Part shown: piece after piece, positions 7,818 to 17,829 of the stretch
How the letters are laid out: every line of letters starts with the position of its first letter
Numbering within the stretch: position 1 is the first letter of the stretch
NCBI GenBank assembly: GCA_024398715.1
Contig: JAKSIP010000004.1
Location: 1 to 64,000, forward strand
DNA from: Bacteroidaceae bacterium
GTDB taxonomy: Bacteria > Bacteroidota > Bacteroidia > Bacteroidales > Bacteroidaceae
Direction of reading: 5' to 3'
DNA: 64,000 bases
Position numbers and translations under genes: made by a program
Notes under the pieces: model-generated
Databases searched by the model: none
Seen by the model: the letters and a program-made list of their open reading frames with translations, nothing else
What the model was told of the DNA's origin: nothing

Positions 7818-8946
7818 TTTGCCGTTCTGACTTGTCTCTACCATGACCGCCGTGGCGGTTCTTGTGACGGCTTTTGTTCTTGTGGCTGTTCTGTTTGTCA
7901 AAACGGCTCAAATCCGTATCGGCCAGCAGATCCACATGCTTTGGCTCTTTGTTTATGTTTTCGTCTTCTGTCAGAGCGTTGGGCTTGATACCTTTCTTGT
8001 TCATGGCAATAATCTGCATGGCTCTGTCTGCGGATATGGTTACCGTTCCGGCTGCAAATATCTTGTCTGTTGAGTACGTTATCTGTTTCTGAAGGATGTC
8101 TGCCTTGAAATAGTAATATGTTCCGTCCATGGTTTCCAACTCTACTTCTCTTGAGGGGAAATGTTTCAGGACCTCGGCATAAGAGTCAACCTCGTAATTC
8201 AGACAGCATTTCAGTTTTGCGCATTGTCCTGCCAGTTTTTGGGGATTGAGTGACAGATCCTGAAAACGTGCCGCTCCGGTCGATACCGAAACAAACCTGG
8301 TCATCCATGTTGCACAACACAGTTCACGTCCGCATGGGCCTATTCCTCCGATACGGCCTGCCTCCTGACGTGCTCCAATCTGTTTCATTTCAATACGTAC
8401 GTGGAACACATCGGCCAGTACTTTGATGAGTTGCCTGAAATCTACGCGACCGTCTGCAATATAGTAGAATATGGCTTTTCCGCCATCGCCCTGATATTCA
8501 ACATCGCCTATCTTCATCTCAAGGTTAAGGTCTTTTGCAATCTGGCGCGAACGTATCATGGTTTCATGCTCACGCGCTTTTGCCTCCTCATATTTTTCCA
8601 TATCGGCGGGGCGCACCTTGCGGTAAACGCGTTTGAACTCGGTATCCGGTCTGAGTTTGGCTTTCAGCATCTGAAGGGTGACAAGCCTGCCGGTAAGCGT
8701 TACGGTTCCTATGTCATGCCCGGGTGCCGATTCTACTGCAACTACATCGCCTTTCTCCAATGGAAGGTTATTGGAGTTAAGGAAAAATCCCTTGCGGGTT
8801 TTCTTGAACTGGACCTCTACAAAGTTGTCAGGATTGGTTGCATAAGGAATACCTGCAAAATAATCTGTTACACCAAGCTGGCAGTCTCCTTTACAGCATC
8901 CTTTATAGTTGAAACCGGCTTCTGCACCGTAAAATATATCTTCCAT
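7801..8946 (-). CDS. ricT: PSP1 domain protein, RicT (YaaT) family
   Basis: The protein has 381 residues. The PSP1 domain in the first 250 residues carries the family's cysteine-rich signature: CCKGDC near the N-terminus, GPCGRELCCATW, then CAKLKCCLNYE. In Bacillus the homologue YaaT/RicT belongs to a complex with Fe-S clusters that affects RNase Y-dependent mRNA processing; the role in Bacteroidota is not settled. The C-terminal 40 residues are basic and low-complexity (KNKSRHKNRHGGHGRDK). holB lies five bases upstream and is probably co-transcribed. The gldH gene often found beside ricT is not next to it here. Confidence 0.85.
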   Translation of the reverse strand: MEDIFYGAEAGFNYKGCCKGDCQLGVTDYFAGIPYATNPDNFVEVQFKKTRKGFFLNSNNLPLEKGDVVAVESAPGHDIGTVTLTGRLVTLQMLKAKLRPDTEFKRVYRKVRPADMEKYEEAKAREHETMIRSRQIAKDLNLEMKIGDVEYQGDGGKAIFYYIADGRVDFRQLIKVLADVFHVRIEMKQIGARQEAGRIGGIGPCGRELCCATWMTRFVSVSTGAARFQDLSLNPQKLAGQCAKLKCCLNYEVDSYAEVLKHFPSREVELETMDGTYYYFKADILQKQITYSTDKIFAAGTVTISADRAMQIIAMNKKGIKPNALTEDENINKEPKHVDLLADTDLSRFDKQNSHKNKSRHKNRHGGHGRDKSERQKQEVD

Positions 8947-8951
8947 ATTGT

Positions 8952-10076
8952 TTATGATTTCAATAACATTATGAGTTTTACTGACAAATCGAAAAATACC
9001 ATTGTGGCCGATACGTTCTGACCTATATGTTTCTGAGCCAGTTCAAATTCATTCATAATCCCGAAAACATTGCGTTCATTTATGAACGGGGCGAATTTTA
9101 TTGAAAAATTGCTCTCCTGCAATGTCTGGTAATTAATCTGCGGCAAATGGAAATTGTATATGAAATTTTCTCTTATCTGTTTCTGACAATAGTCAAGAAA
9201 ACGTTTCTGCCATTCTCTGCCGCGGGTGGATACAGAACTTGTCCAAGTTTTGAGGTCTGCAATACGGCGTACGTATGCCAATCTCATAAGTTGTACAAAG
9301 ATATCGAAAAATTCTTGATTTTCCTGATTGGATTCCAATTGTTTTATAGCACCAAGCCAACTGCCGCCTGCCAAATGTGATATATTGTCTGCAAGCTGAC
9401 GGTCCAAACGGAATTGGTTGCCTGTAAGATGCTCTGCAATTGTTCCCTGTTCCAGAGGCTTGAAACTTATGCGGCGGCATCGGCTGATAATGGTGTCCAA
9501 CAGCATGTCAGGTGTTTCAGAAACAAGCATGAAAAGAGACTTGGCGGGTGGCTCTTCAAGAAGCTTGAGCAATTTGTTTGATGCCGATTCGTTCATACGT
9601 TCCGGCAACCATATTATGACCGCGCGGTAACTCCCTGATGCACTGGTAAGCTGAAGCCTGGCATTTATGTTGTCTATGTCGTGAACATAAATGGAGACCT
9701 GTTTCTGATCGGGTTCAAGAATTTCCAACCAGTCTTCAAGTTCAAAATAGTCTCTGGATAAAAGCAATGTACGCCATTTGTCCAGAAATTCATCGGACAA
9801 AGGCTTGTCTTCACTTCTCTTTTTGTAAATGGGAAAAATGAAATGCAGGTCAGGATGAATGAACTTGGAGGTTTTGAAGCAGGAGGAACATTTTCCGCAG
9901 GAGTCTGTTTCCTGAGGGTCATGGCACAGCAGATATTGTGCAAATGAAATGGCACTCTGCAGTTTCCCTGTACCGCGTGGTCCTTCCATAAGGATGGCAT
10001 GCGGAATATTGCCCGTCCGGGCATAATCCAGCAACAAATCCTTGATATCCTGTTGGCCTATAACTCTGTTGAACAT
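8952..10076 (-). CDS. holB: DNA polymerase III delta' subunit
   Basis: This is a clamp-loader subunit of the AAA+ family that helps place the sliding clamp on DNA. Walker A is GPRGTGKL near residues 33-40. A zinc-binding cysteine group (SCGKCSSCFK near 60) and the sensor-1 region (LLKLLEEPP, IISRCRRISF) follow as in DnaX/HolB proteins. The length of 374 residues is normal for the phylum. A TAACTTCG-like -7 sequence lies just upstream on the minus strand. It is the first gene of the holB-ricT pair. Confidence 0.88.
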   Translation of the reverse strand: MFNRVIGQQDIKDLLLDYARTGNIPHAILMEGPRGTGKLQSAISFAQYLLCHDPQETDSCGKCSSCFKTSKFIHPDLHFIFPIYKKRSEDKPLSDEFLDKWRTLLLSRDYFELEDWLEILEPDQKQVSIYVHDIDNINARLQLTSASGSYRAVIIWLPERMNESASNKLLKLLEEPPAKSLFMLVSETPDMLLDTIISRCRRISFKPLEQGTIAEHLTGNQFRLDRQLADNISHLAGGSWLGAIKQLESNQENQEFFDIFVQLMRLAYVRRIADLKTWTSSVSTRGREWQKRFLDYCQKQIRENFIYNFHLPQINYQTLQESNFSIKFAPFINERNVFGIMNEFELAQKHIGQNVSATMVFFDLSVKLIMLLKS

Positions 10077-10112
10077 ATAGGCGCGAAGTTACTAATTTTT
10101 TTTTAAAGATTA

Positions 10113-11810
10113 CTAAAATGCGGAGCAACCTGCTAGAATTAGTATTTGTGCGGAAAGGATGCGCAGAAACATTGTCAGCGGATATACTGTAGAATAACTT
10201 ACTGCCGGTGCATTGTGCGATGTCTGTTCGTTGGCATATGCCAATGCAGGAGGGTTTGTGCATGAACCTGCAATGATACCCAGTATGTGGTAATAGTTGA
10301 ATTTCCATTTGAGACGGGCAAACATTGCAACGGTAAAGACGGGAATTGTGGTTATGAGCAATCCTGACAACATGTACAATATACCGTCTCCGGATACTAC
10401 CGTATCAACAAAACTTGCACCTGATTTGATTCCCACGCTGGCAAGGAAAAGAGAAATTCCAAGTTCACGAACCATATATATTGCGCTGGCCTTTGTGTAT
10501 GTGACAAGTCCCATCTTATATCCGAAACGGCCTATCAGAATGGCAACAATGAGCGGACCTCCTGCAATACCCAGTTTGAGCGGTGTCGGCATGCCGGGAA
10601 GCGCAATAGGAATGGAGCCTGCAATGATACCTAACAGAATGCCTACAAACATTGTGGTGATGTTCGGAGTGTCAAGACGTTTCATCTCATTGCCGATACG
10701 GTTGGCTACCGATTTGATTGAACTTTCACTGCCTACAACAGACAAACGGTCTCCTACCTGAAGTACAAGGCTGCTGCTTGCAAACAGTTCTGTACCTGAA
10801 CGGACAACGCGTGTTATTGTTACGTTGTATATGCTTCCAAGATGAAGCTGACCCAGTGTTTTGCCGTTCAGTTTACTCTTTGTTATGACAATCCGGCGTG
10901 ATACCAGTGGTTCCGATTCTACCGTATAATTGTCCCAATCGACCTGGACTTCAAAACCCAGAATGGTTCTGAGCGCTTCGGCATCGGATTCTTCGCTGAC
11001 TATGCGCAGCTGGTCTCCATATTCCACAACGGTGTCTTTGTGAGGTATTATAAGATTTCCGTCGTGAAGCATTCTTGAGCAGATGAATTCACGCTTGAGA
11101 ATATTCCTGATTTCAATAATGGTTTTCCCTGCCAGTCCTTTGTTCTGCATCTGGATAACCTGGCTTGCCGGTCTGCGCTGGCTTTCTTCTTCCTGTTCCT
11201 GTCTGGCAAGCGCCTGCTCTTCCTGTTCAGGTTTGATTTTGCAGATCCATTTTACAAGCAGAGGCATGAGAATGACGCCAAGAACCGCAAAAGGATATGC
11301 ACATGCGTATCCGGTGGCAATGTCGGGTCCTGAATAGCCAAGACTTTGCAGAGCTTCGTCTGCGGCACCCAGACCGGGAGTGTTGGTAACTGCTCCACTC
11401 AATACACCTATCAGCATGGGGTAACTGTTGCCGTTTGTGCGGTCAAAGAATATGTAATAGCATGCTATGGCTACACAAATGTTCAGGATAACCATGCCTA
11501 CGGCAAGTATGTTCATCTGCATTCCTCCTTTCTTGAACGATGTAAAGAAAGAAGGACCTACCTGGAGACCTATGCTGTAAACAAACAGAACAAGGCCGAA
11601 ATCCTGGATAAATCCTATGATTTTTGTGTTGGCTGTGAGTCCGAAATGTCCTGCAATAATTCCAACAAAGAGAATGCATGCAACGCCTAACGATACACCA
11701 AAAATCTTGTATTTGCCAAGGCGTACTCCAAGTGCAATCACTGCGGAATAAAGTAAAATGATGTGTGCAATTGAATCGGGGTTGTGAAACAGTGTTGATA
11801 ACCAATCCAT
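10113..11810 (-). CDS. AspT/YidE/YbjL-family transporter with two RCK-C domains
   Basis: The 565-residue inner-membrane protein has two membrane halves of about five helices each (roughly 15-185 and 375-565), the duplicated AspT fold. Between them lie two TrkA-C-like domains (about 215-365), seen as two copies of a pattern ending in D-L-IV-S-E/GSES. AspT itself is an aspartate:alanine exchanger, but most members are of unknown substrate. The gene is monocistronic and divergent from mutA; a minus-strand TAACTTTG at 11839-11846 is its likely -7 element. Confidence 0.85.
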   Translation of the reverse strand: MDWLSTLFHNPDSIAHIILLYSAVIALGVRLGKYKIFGVSLGVACILFVGIIAGHFGLTANTKIIGFIQDFGLVLFVYSIGLQVGPSFFTSFKKGGMQMNILAVGMVILNICVAIACYYIFFDRTNGNSYPMLIGVLSGAVTNTPGLGAADEALQSLGYSGPDIATGYACAYPFAVLGVILMPLLVKWICKIKPEQEEQALARQEQEEESQRRPASQVIQMQNKGLAGKTIIEIRNILKREFICSRMLHDGNLIIPHKDTVVEYGDQLRIVSEESDAEALRTILGFEVQVDWDNYTVESEPLVSRRIVITKSKLNGKTLGQLHLGSIYNVTITRVVRSGTELFASSSLVLQVGDRLSVVGSESSIKSVANRIGNEMKRLDTPNITTMFVGILLGIIAGSIPIALPGMPTPLKLGIAGGPLIVAILIGRFGYKMGLVTYTKASAIYMVRELGISLFLASVGIKSGASFVDTVVSGDGILYMLSGLLITTIPVFTVAMFARLKWKFNYYHILGIIAGSCTNPPALAYANEQTSHNAPAVSYSTVYPLTMFLRILSAQILILAGCSAF

Positions 11811-11838
11811 GTTTTTTGTAAAAATTCTGATTTGGCTG

Positions 11839-11846
11839 CAAAGTTA
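11839..11846 (-). promoter_or_regulatory. -7 element of the AspT-type transporter gene
   Basis: TAACTTTG on the minus strand lies 28 bp before the ATG. There is no clear TTTG at 19-21 bp. It sits back to back with the mutA promoter in the 140-bp divergent gap. Confidence 0.5.
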
Positions 11847-11875
11847 CATGTTTTATTACATTTGGAGTAAGAATT

Positions 11876-11908
11876 TTTGTCCTATTACTCATTTTTTGTA
11901 TACCTTTG
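11876..11908 (+). promoter_or_regulatory. promoter of the mutA-mutB operon
   Basis: TTTG (11876-11879) and TACCTTTG (11901-11908) are 21 bp apart, followed by 42 bp to the mutA ATG. The leader is too short for a cobalamin riboswitch. Confidence 0.65.
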
Positions 11909-11950
11909 TACAATTGAAACTTTTGTTAAGATTTTATTAACACTATAATT

Positions 11951-13813
11951 ATGGCAAACTGTAAAGAGAAACTGTTCTCAGAGTTCCCTGCCGTGTCAAC
12001 AGAAGAATGGTTGGCAAAGGTGACGGAAGATCTCAAAGGAGCAGATTTTGAAAAGAAGTTGGTTTGGAAAACCAACGAAGGCTTCAAAGTACAGCCTTTC
12101 TATCGTGCCGAGGATATCAAGGATCTTCAGGCAACAAATGCGCTTCCGGGCAAATTCCCGTTCCTGCGCGGTAACAAAAAGAGTGATAATTCATGGCTTG
12201 TTCGTCAGAACATTGTTGTAGAGGATTTCAAGGCCGCTGCTGAAAAGGCTGCAAAGCTTACAACAAAGGGCGTTACATCCGTTTGTTTCAGAGTCAAGGG
12301 CAAGGATGTCTGCAAGGAAAATATTCTTACTCTGATTGCCGGTCTTGATCCGCAGGTTACCGAAATCAATTTCTGCACATGCCAGAAGAAAGCCGTTGCT
12401 TTGGCTGAAATCCTTATGCAGGAGTATGCTGCAAAGAAGTACGATGCCGCAAAGATTCAGGGTTCAATTTCCTATGACCCTATCAACAATATCCTGTCAA
12501 AAGGTAAGGATGTGGAAGATTGGGCTGCAAATGCTGTCCAGCTTGTCAATATCTGCAAGGATTTCAAGAATTTCCGTCCTATTACGGTAAACGCTCTTTC
12601 TCTGAACAATGCAGGTTCCTATATCTATCAGGAACTGGGTTATGCATTGGCTTGGGGTAATGAATATCTGCAGACTCTGACCGATGCCGGCATCGATGCC
12701 GATTTCGCCGCACGTTCCATCAAATTCAACTTTGGTATTTCCGGCAATTATTTCATGGAAATTGCCAAGTTCCGTGCAGCACGCCAGCTCTGGGCTGAGA
12801 TAGTAAAACAGTATGAACCCAAGTGTGATTGCAGTTGCATGATGATTGCAAATGCTGAGACATCGTCTTTCAACCTGACTTTGTTCGACAGTTATGTGAA
12901 TCTTCTGCGTACTCAGACCGAGTCAATGAGCGCAGCTCTTGCAGGTGTCCATTCAATTGTTGTAACTCCGTTTGACAAGGTATATGCCCAACCGGCCGAG
13001 TTCTCCGAGCATCTTGCACGCAACCAGCAGCTTCTTCTCAAAGAAGAGTGCCATTTGGATAAGGTTGTTGATCCTGCTGCAGGTTCATATTACGTTGAGA
13101 CTCTTACCAAATCTATTGCAGAGCAGGCTTGGAAACTGTTCCAGAGTGTTGAGGCAGAAGGTGGTATGCTTGAAGCCGCAAAACAGGGTAAGGTTCAGGA
13201 AGCTATCAATGCAAGCGGTACTGCACGCCGTGAGGCTGCTGCAAAACGCCGCGAGACATTGCTTGGTACAAACCAGTTCCCTAATTTCAATGAAAAGTCA
13301 GACGGCAAGACTCCGCTCGAGTGCTCATGCTGCTGCGAGAATAAGGATAATTGCGAACGCCCGTACGCTACTCTTGACAAAGACCGTCAGGCAAGCCAGT
13401 TCGAGGCTTTGCGTCTGCAGACAGAGAACAGCGGCAAACGCCCTGTTGCTTTCATGCTTACAATAGGAAATCTTGCAATGCGTCAGGCACGTGCACAGTT
13501 CAGCTGCAACTTCCTTGCATGCGCCGGTTATCAGGTAATAGACAACCTTGGTTTCAAGACTGTTGAAGAGGGTGTTGAAGCAGCCATGGCTGCAAAAGCC
13601 GATATTGTGGTTCTTTGCTCAAGCGATGACGAATATGCAGAGTACGGTGTTCCTGCATTCCAGGCTCTGAACGGCCGTGCAATGTTCATCATTGCAGGTA
13701 ATCCTGCATGTGCAGAGGATCTTAAGGCTGCAGGTATTGAGAATTTTATTCATGTACGTTGCAACGTGCTTGAAACACTTAAAGAATATAACGCCAAATT
13801 GGGCATCAAATAA
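11951..13813 (+). CDS. mutA: methylmalonyl-CoA mutase, small (beta) subunit
   Basis: This is the non-catalytic partner of MutB in the adenosylcobalamin enzyme that interconverts succinyl-CoA and (R)-methylmalonyl-CoA, on the route to propionate. The TIM-barrel part (about 1-460) is recognisable, including [13 protein letters not shown]. The C-terminal B12-like domain (from about 490) lacks the DxHxxG cobalamin ligand, as expected for the small subunit. At 620 residues it is of normal length. A cysteine cluster ([13 protein letters not shown], about residues 457-469) lies in the linker between the two domains. mutB follows after eight bases. Confidence 0.93.
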   Translation: MANCKEKLFSEFPAVSTEEWLAKVTEDLKGADFEKKLVWKTNEGFKVQPFYRAEDIKDLQATNALPGKFPFLRGNKKSDNSWLVRQNIVVEDFKAAAEKAAKLTTKGVTSVCFRVKGKDVCKENILTLIAGLDPQVTEINFCTCQKKAVALAEILMQEYAAKKYDAAKIQGSISYDPINNILSKGKDVEDWAANAVQLVNICKDFKNFRPITVNALSLNNAGSYIYQELGYALAWGNEYLQTLTDAGIDADFAARSIKFNFGISGNYFMEIAKFRAARQLWAEIVKQYEPKCDCSCMMIANAETSSFNLTLFDSYVNLLRTQTESMSAALAGVHSIVVTPFDKVYAQPAEFSEHLARNQQLLLKEECHLDKVVDPAAGSYYVETLTKSIAEQAWKLFQSVEAEGGMLEAAKQGKVQEAINASGTARREAAAKRRETLLGTNQFPNFNEKSDGKTPLECSCCCENKDNCERPYATLDKDRQASQFEALRLQTENSGKRPVAFMLTIGNLAMRQARAQFSCNFLACAGYQVIDNLGFKTVEEGVEAAMAAKADIVVLCSSDDEYAEYGVPAFQALNGRAMFIIAGNPACAEDLKAAGIENFIHVRCNVLETLKEYNAKLGIK

Positions 13814-13821
13814 TCCTGATC

Positions 13822-15966
13822 ATGAGAAAAGATTTCAGTAAAGTCAATATTAATGCCGGTTTTGATAATGCAAACGGCATGGAGTGGCAGAAGGAGAATG
13901 GGATTGAACCCAATTGGAAAACTCCGGAACTTATAGATGTAAAGCCAGTCTATACGAAAGAGGATCTTGAGGGCATGGAACACTTGAACTATGCCGCCGG
14001 TATAGCACCTAACCTTCGCGGTCCGTATTCAACAATGTACGTAATGCGTCCGTGGACTATCCGCCAGTATGCTGGTTTCTCTACTGCAGAAGAGTCCAAT
14101 GCATTTTACCGTCGTAACCTTGCCAGTGGCCAGAAAGGTCTTTCTGTAGCATTTGACCTTCCTACACACCGCGGTTACAATCCTGATAACGAACGTGTTG
14201 TTGGTGATGTAGGTAAGGCAGGTGTGTCAATCTGTTCTGTTGAGAATATGAAAGTCCTTTTTGCCGGTATTCCGTTGAACAAGATGTCCGTTTCAATGAC
14301 AATGAACGGTGCCGTTCTTCCTATTCTGGCTTTCTACATTACCGCTGCTCTGGAGCAGGGTGCCAAACTTGAGGAACTTCAGGGAACAATCCAGAACGAT
14401 ATATTAAAGGAGTTCATGGTTCGCAACACCTATATATATCCGCCTAAGTTCTCAATGAAGATTATCTCTGATATTTTTGAGTACACTTCTCAGAACATGC
14501 CTAAGTTCAACTCAATATCCATTTCCGGTTACCATATGCAGGAAGCCGGTGCAACAGCCGATATTGAGCTTGCATATACTCTTGCAGACGGTTGGGAATA
14601 TCTGCGTGCAGGTGTTAACGCCGGTATTGATATCGATGCATTCGCTCCGCGTCTGTCATTCTTCTGGGCAATCGGAACAAACCATCTTATGGAGATTGCC
14701 AAGATGCGTGCCGCACGTATGTTGTGGGCAAAGATTGTAAAGACATTCAATCCCAAGAATCCTAAATCTCTTGCATTGCGTACCCACTGCCAGACATCAG
14801 GCTGGTCATTGACAGAGCAGGATCCGTACAATAACGTTGGCCGTACATGTATTGAGGCTATGGCAGCAGCTCTGGGTCATACCCAGTCTCTGCATACCAA
14901 TGCTCTGGACGAGGCTATTGCACTTCCTACAGACTTCAGCGCACGTATCGCACGCAATACCCAGATCTATATTCAGGAAGAGACAAGCGTATGCAAGAAC
15001 GTTGACCCATGGGCAGGTTCATATTATATTGAGTCTCTTACAAACGAACTTGCTCACAAGGCTTGGGAACACATTATGGAAATTGAGAGTCTTGGCGGTA
15101 TGGCCAAGGCAATTGAAAGCGGTGTTCCAAAAATGCGTATCGAAGAGGCTGCTGCCCGTACACAGGCCCGTATTGATTCAGGCGTACAGACAATTGTGGG
15201 TACAAACAAGTACAAACTTGACAAGGAAGAGCCGATTGATATTCTTGAAATTGACAATACAGCTGTTCGCAACGAGCAGATTGAAAGTCTTGAGAAACTC
15301 CGTGCAAACCGTGATGAAGCCGCTGTCCAGAAGGCTCTTGACGCTATTACAGAGTGTGCAAAGACTGGAGAAGGAAACTTGCTTGCACTTGCTGTTGAGG
15401 CAGCCAAGCTGCGTGCATCTCTTGGTGAAATAAGCGATGCCTGCGAAAAGGTTGTAGGTCGTTATAAAGCAGTAATCAGAACTATTTCAGGCGTGTATTC
15501 ATCAGAAAGCAAGAAGGATGCAGACTTTGAGAAAGCTTGCGCCCTGACAGAGGAGTTTGCAAAGAACGAGGGTCGCAGACCGCGTATCATGATTGCAAAA
15601 ATGGGACAGGACGGTCATGACCGTGGTGCCAAGGTTGTTGCTACAGGTTTCGCTGATTGCGGTTTCGATGTCGATATGGGAACATTGTTCCAGACACCGG
15701 CCGAGGCTGCAAAAGACGCTGTTGACAACGATGTCCATGTACTTGGCGTTTCTTCTCTTGCCGCCGGTCACAAAACACTTGTACCGCAGGTAATTGAGGA
15801 ACTCAAGAAACTTGGCCGTGAGGATATCATGGTTGTAGTAGGCGGTGTTATTCCTGCACAGGATTATGATTTCCTGTACAAGTCCGGTGCTGCCGCGATA
15901 TTCGGTCCGGGTACCAATGTTGCCCGTTCGGCTTGTCAGGTGATGGGTCTTTTGAACGGTAAGTGA
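13822..15966 (+). CDS. mutB: methylmalonyl-CoA mutase, large (alpha) catalytic subunit
   Basis: This is the catalytic subunit. The TIM barrel includes [10 protein letters not shown], the CoA/substrate segment [17 protein letters not shown] and [10 protein letters not shown]. The C-terminal domain has the cobalamin-binding DGHDRG motif (near residue 602), followed by [16 protein letters not shown] and GVIPAQD. The length of 714 residues is typical. Neither the epimerase nor the decarboxylase of the propionate route lies in the window. A terminator hairpin follows at 15978-16016. Confidence 0.96.
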   Translation: MRKDFSKVNINAGFDNANGMEWQKENGIEPNWKTPELIDVKPVYTKEDLEGMEHLNYAAGIAPNLRGPYSTMYVMRPWTIRQYAGFSTAEESNAFYRRNLASGQKGLSVAFDLPTHRGYNPDNERVVGDVGKAGVSICSVENMKVLFAGIPLNKMSVSMTMNGAVLPILAFYITAALEQGAKLEELQGTIQNDILKEFMVRNTYIYPPKFSMKIISDIFEYTSQNMPKFNSISISGYHMQEAGATADIELAYTLADGWEYLRAGVNAGIDIDAFAPRLSFFWAIGTNHLMEIAKMRAARMLWAKIVKTFNPKNPKSLALRTHCQTSGWSLTEQDPYNNVGRTCIEAMAAALGHTQSLHTNALDEAIALPTDFSARIARNTQIYIQEETSVCKNVDPWAGSYYIESLTNELAHKAWEHIMEIESLGGMAKAIESGVPKMRIEEAAARTQARIDSGVQTIVGTNKYKLDKEEPIDILEIDNTAVRNEQIESLEKLRANRDEAAVQKALDAITECAKTGEGNLLALAVEAAKLRASLGEISDACEKVVGRYKAVIRTISGVYSSESKKDADFEKACALTEEFAKNEGRRPRIMIAKMGQDGHDRGAKVVATGFADCGFDVDMGTLFQTPAEAAKDAVDNDVHVLGVSSLAAGHKTLVPQVIEELKKLGREDIMVVVGGVIPAQDYDFLYKSGAAAIFGPGTNVARSACQVMGLLNGK

Positions 15967-15977
15967 TTATCTATATA

Positions 15978-16016
15978 AATGTGGAGGTACCTGTGCGGTG
16001 CCCCCACATTTTCATT
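15978..16016 (+). terminator. terminator after mutB
   Basis: An AAATGTGG/CCACATTT outer stem with an inner GGTACC/GGTGCC stem is followed by TTTTC-ATTTA. It separates the mutase operon from the phosphate uptake pair. Confidence 0.75.
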
Positions 16017-16032
16017 TATAAACACATCATCT

Positions 16033-16683
16033 ATGAAGATAGACAAGTTTCTACAGCTTTTTGTAGTAAAAGAGAAAGTTTTTTATCCGCTGTATGTAGA
16101 ACATGCGCAGGTGGGTGTGAAGGCGGCATCGTATCTGGTTGAAACAATAAGTGAAACAGATAGGGAAAAACGTATCAGTCTTACGCGCCGTATAAAGGAA
16201 TGCGAGGTTGAAGCCGATTCCATTACGCTGAATGTGATGAACAAATTGCAGACCGCTTTTGTAACTCCGTTGGACAGGGAAGATATGCACCGTCTTATTT
16301 CCTCTATGGATTCAATGGTGGATATGATTCTTGATTGCGCAAAGAAATTTTCCATATATCAGCCTCAGGGTTCAGACCTGAAACTTATTGAAATTGCGGA
16401 CTATATCAAGAAAGATACGGAAATAACGCTTGATATAGTACAGAATATTGAATTTATCCGTCGTCGCCAGGCTCAGATTGCAGAATTCTGCGAAAAGATG
16501 AAAGAAATAGAGCATATGGTTGACGATATTTATGAAGATTATATGAGCTCCCTGTTCTGTAACGAAAAGAACGTGGTTGAGCTTGTAAAGAAAAAAAATA
16601 TTGTCCAGGCATTGGAAGATGCCACTGACCTTGGCAAGACATTGGCCGACGTGGTCCGTACCATTCTTGTTAAGGTTTGCTGA
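16033..16683 (+). CDS. DUF47 (PhoU-like) phosphate transport regulator
   Basis: The 216-residue, all-helical, cytoplasmic protein belongs to the PhoU-related DUF47 family (TIGR00153 type). It has acidic metal-binding repeats such as ECEVEADSI and EIEHMVDDIYE. Members sit next to Pit transporters and are thought to control them, as here: the Pit gene begins two bases after its stop. The ATG at 16033 is preferred. An upstream in-frame start at 15979 would read through the mutB terminator and add a tail that homologues lack. Confidence 0.88.
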   Translation: MKIDKFLQLFVVKEKVFYPLYVEHAQVGVKAASYLVETISETDREKRISLTRRIKECEVEADSITLNVMNKLQTAFVTPLDREDMHRLISSMDSMVDMILDCAKKFSIYQPQGSDLKLIEIADYIKKDTEITLDIVQNIEFIRRRQAQIAEFCEKMKEIEHMVDDIYEDYMSSLFCNEKNVVELVKKKNIVQALEDATDLGKTLADVVRTILVKVC

Positions 16684-16685
16684 TT

Positions 16686-17744
16686 ATGCTTGCAATAGTA
16701 ATTATTTCCATAGTACTGGCATACGGGTTTACATTCCTCAACGGAATGAACGATGCCGCCAATTGTATTGCATCGGTTATTGCAACCAAAGCCTTGTCGC
16801 CACGTCATGCCCTTGCTTGGGCTGCATTCTGGCAGTTCGCTGCTGCATTCATTTTCCCGCTGACTGTTGCAGGTACCATGGGTCAGGGAATAATTGATCA
16901 GGCCGTTGTAACTCCGCAGATTATATTCTGTGCTCTGGTTGGATCTGTTGTCTGGATTTTCTTCTGTACCAAGAGCGGATTGCCTATATCGGCATCGCAT
17001 GCTCTGATTGGCGGACTTGTGGGCCCTGTATGGTTCGGATTCGGTTGGGAACATGTAATTTCAAGCGGTCTGTTTACTATTGTGGCCTTTATATTTCTTG
17101 CTCCGGTGATAGGTATATTCATGGGCTTTTTTCTGAACTGCCTTATCATGCTGGTTTTCAAGAAATCCAACCGTTTGAAGAGCGAACATGCTTTCAGACG
17201 TATGCAGCTTGTCACAAGTGCGGCATTCTCCTTAGGATTTGGTGGAAATGACGGTCAGAAAACAATTGGTGTTGTTGCCCTTCTCCTTTCCAGCTATATT
17301 GCAGTCAATCCTGACTGTGCTGCCGCAGGTCTGCTTACAGCAGGACCTGATGTGTCTGAAAAACTGTTTACACCGGATGGTATGTATGTTCCCATGTGGC
17401 TGCTGATATCTTCTTATGCAACTATTGTGTTCGGTACCATTATCGGAGGCCGCAAAGTTGTGCGTACATTGGGAGACGGCATTTCCAAACTGACTCCTCC
17501 GCAGGGCTTCTGCGCAGAGATGAGCGGTGCTCTCACCCTGATAATAACTGCGCTTGGCGGAATTCCTGTAAGTACCACGCATACTATCACCGGATCAATT
17601 ATCGGCACGGGACTTACCCGTGGTGCTGCTACTGTAAAATGGGCTACAACAAAGAATATTGTGGGAGCTTGGGTATTCACCATTCCTGCCACGATAATTG
17701 TGTCCGGGTTCCTGTATCTGGCATTCATGGCATTAACATATTAA
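16686..17744 (+). CDS. inorganic phosphate transporter, Pit family
   Basis: The 352-residue inner-membrane protein has about ten helices. It shows both Pit signature repeats: GMNDAANCIASVIATKAL at the N-terminus and GIPVSTTHTITGSIIGTGL near the C-terminus. It imports phosphate, probably with a metal ion, driven by protons or sodium. The ATG at 16686 is used; a TTG three codons upstream overlaps the DUF47 stop. The DUF47-Pit pair is a standard two-gene unit. Confidence 0.92.
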   Translation: MLAIVIISIVLAYGFTFLNGMNDAANCIASVIATKALSPRHALAWAAFWQFAAAFIFPLTVAGTMGQGIIDQAVVTPQIIFCALVGSVVWIFFCTKSGLPISASHALIGGLVGPVWFGFGWEHVISSGLFTIVAFIFLAPVIGIFMGFFLNCLIMLVFKKSNRLKSEHAFRRMQLVTSAAFSLGFGGNDGQKTIGVVALLLSSYIAVNPDCAAAGLLTAGPDVSEKLFTPDGMYVPMWLLISSYATIVFGTIIGGRKVVRTLGDGISKLTPPQGFCAEMSGALTLIITALGGIPVSTTHTITGSIIGTGLTRGAATVKWATTKNIVGAWVFTIPATIIVSGFLYLAFMALTY

Positions 17745-17781
17745 TAAAATATAAAAGGGAGCCTATAACAAAATATTTTTA

Positions 17782-17789
17782 TAACTTTG
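17782..17789 (+). promoter_or_regulatory. tig: -7 element upstream of tig
   Basis: TAACTTTG lies 40 bp before the trigger factor ATG. No TTTG is found at the usual distance. Confidence 0.55.
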
Positions 17790-17829
17790 CGCTCCATTAA
17801 AAGAAACGTTAATTTTAATTTATTATCCA

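Noticed and set aside
11811-11950. Cobalamin riboswitch upstream of the B12-dependent mutase
   Set aside because: The leader after the promoter is only about 40 nt and contains no B12-box-like sequence.
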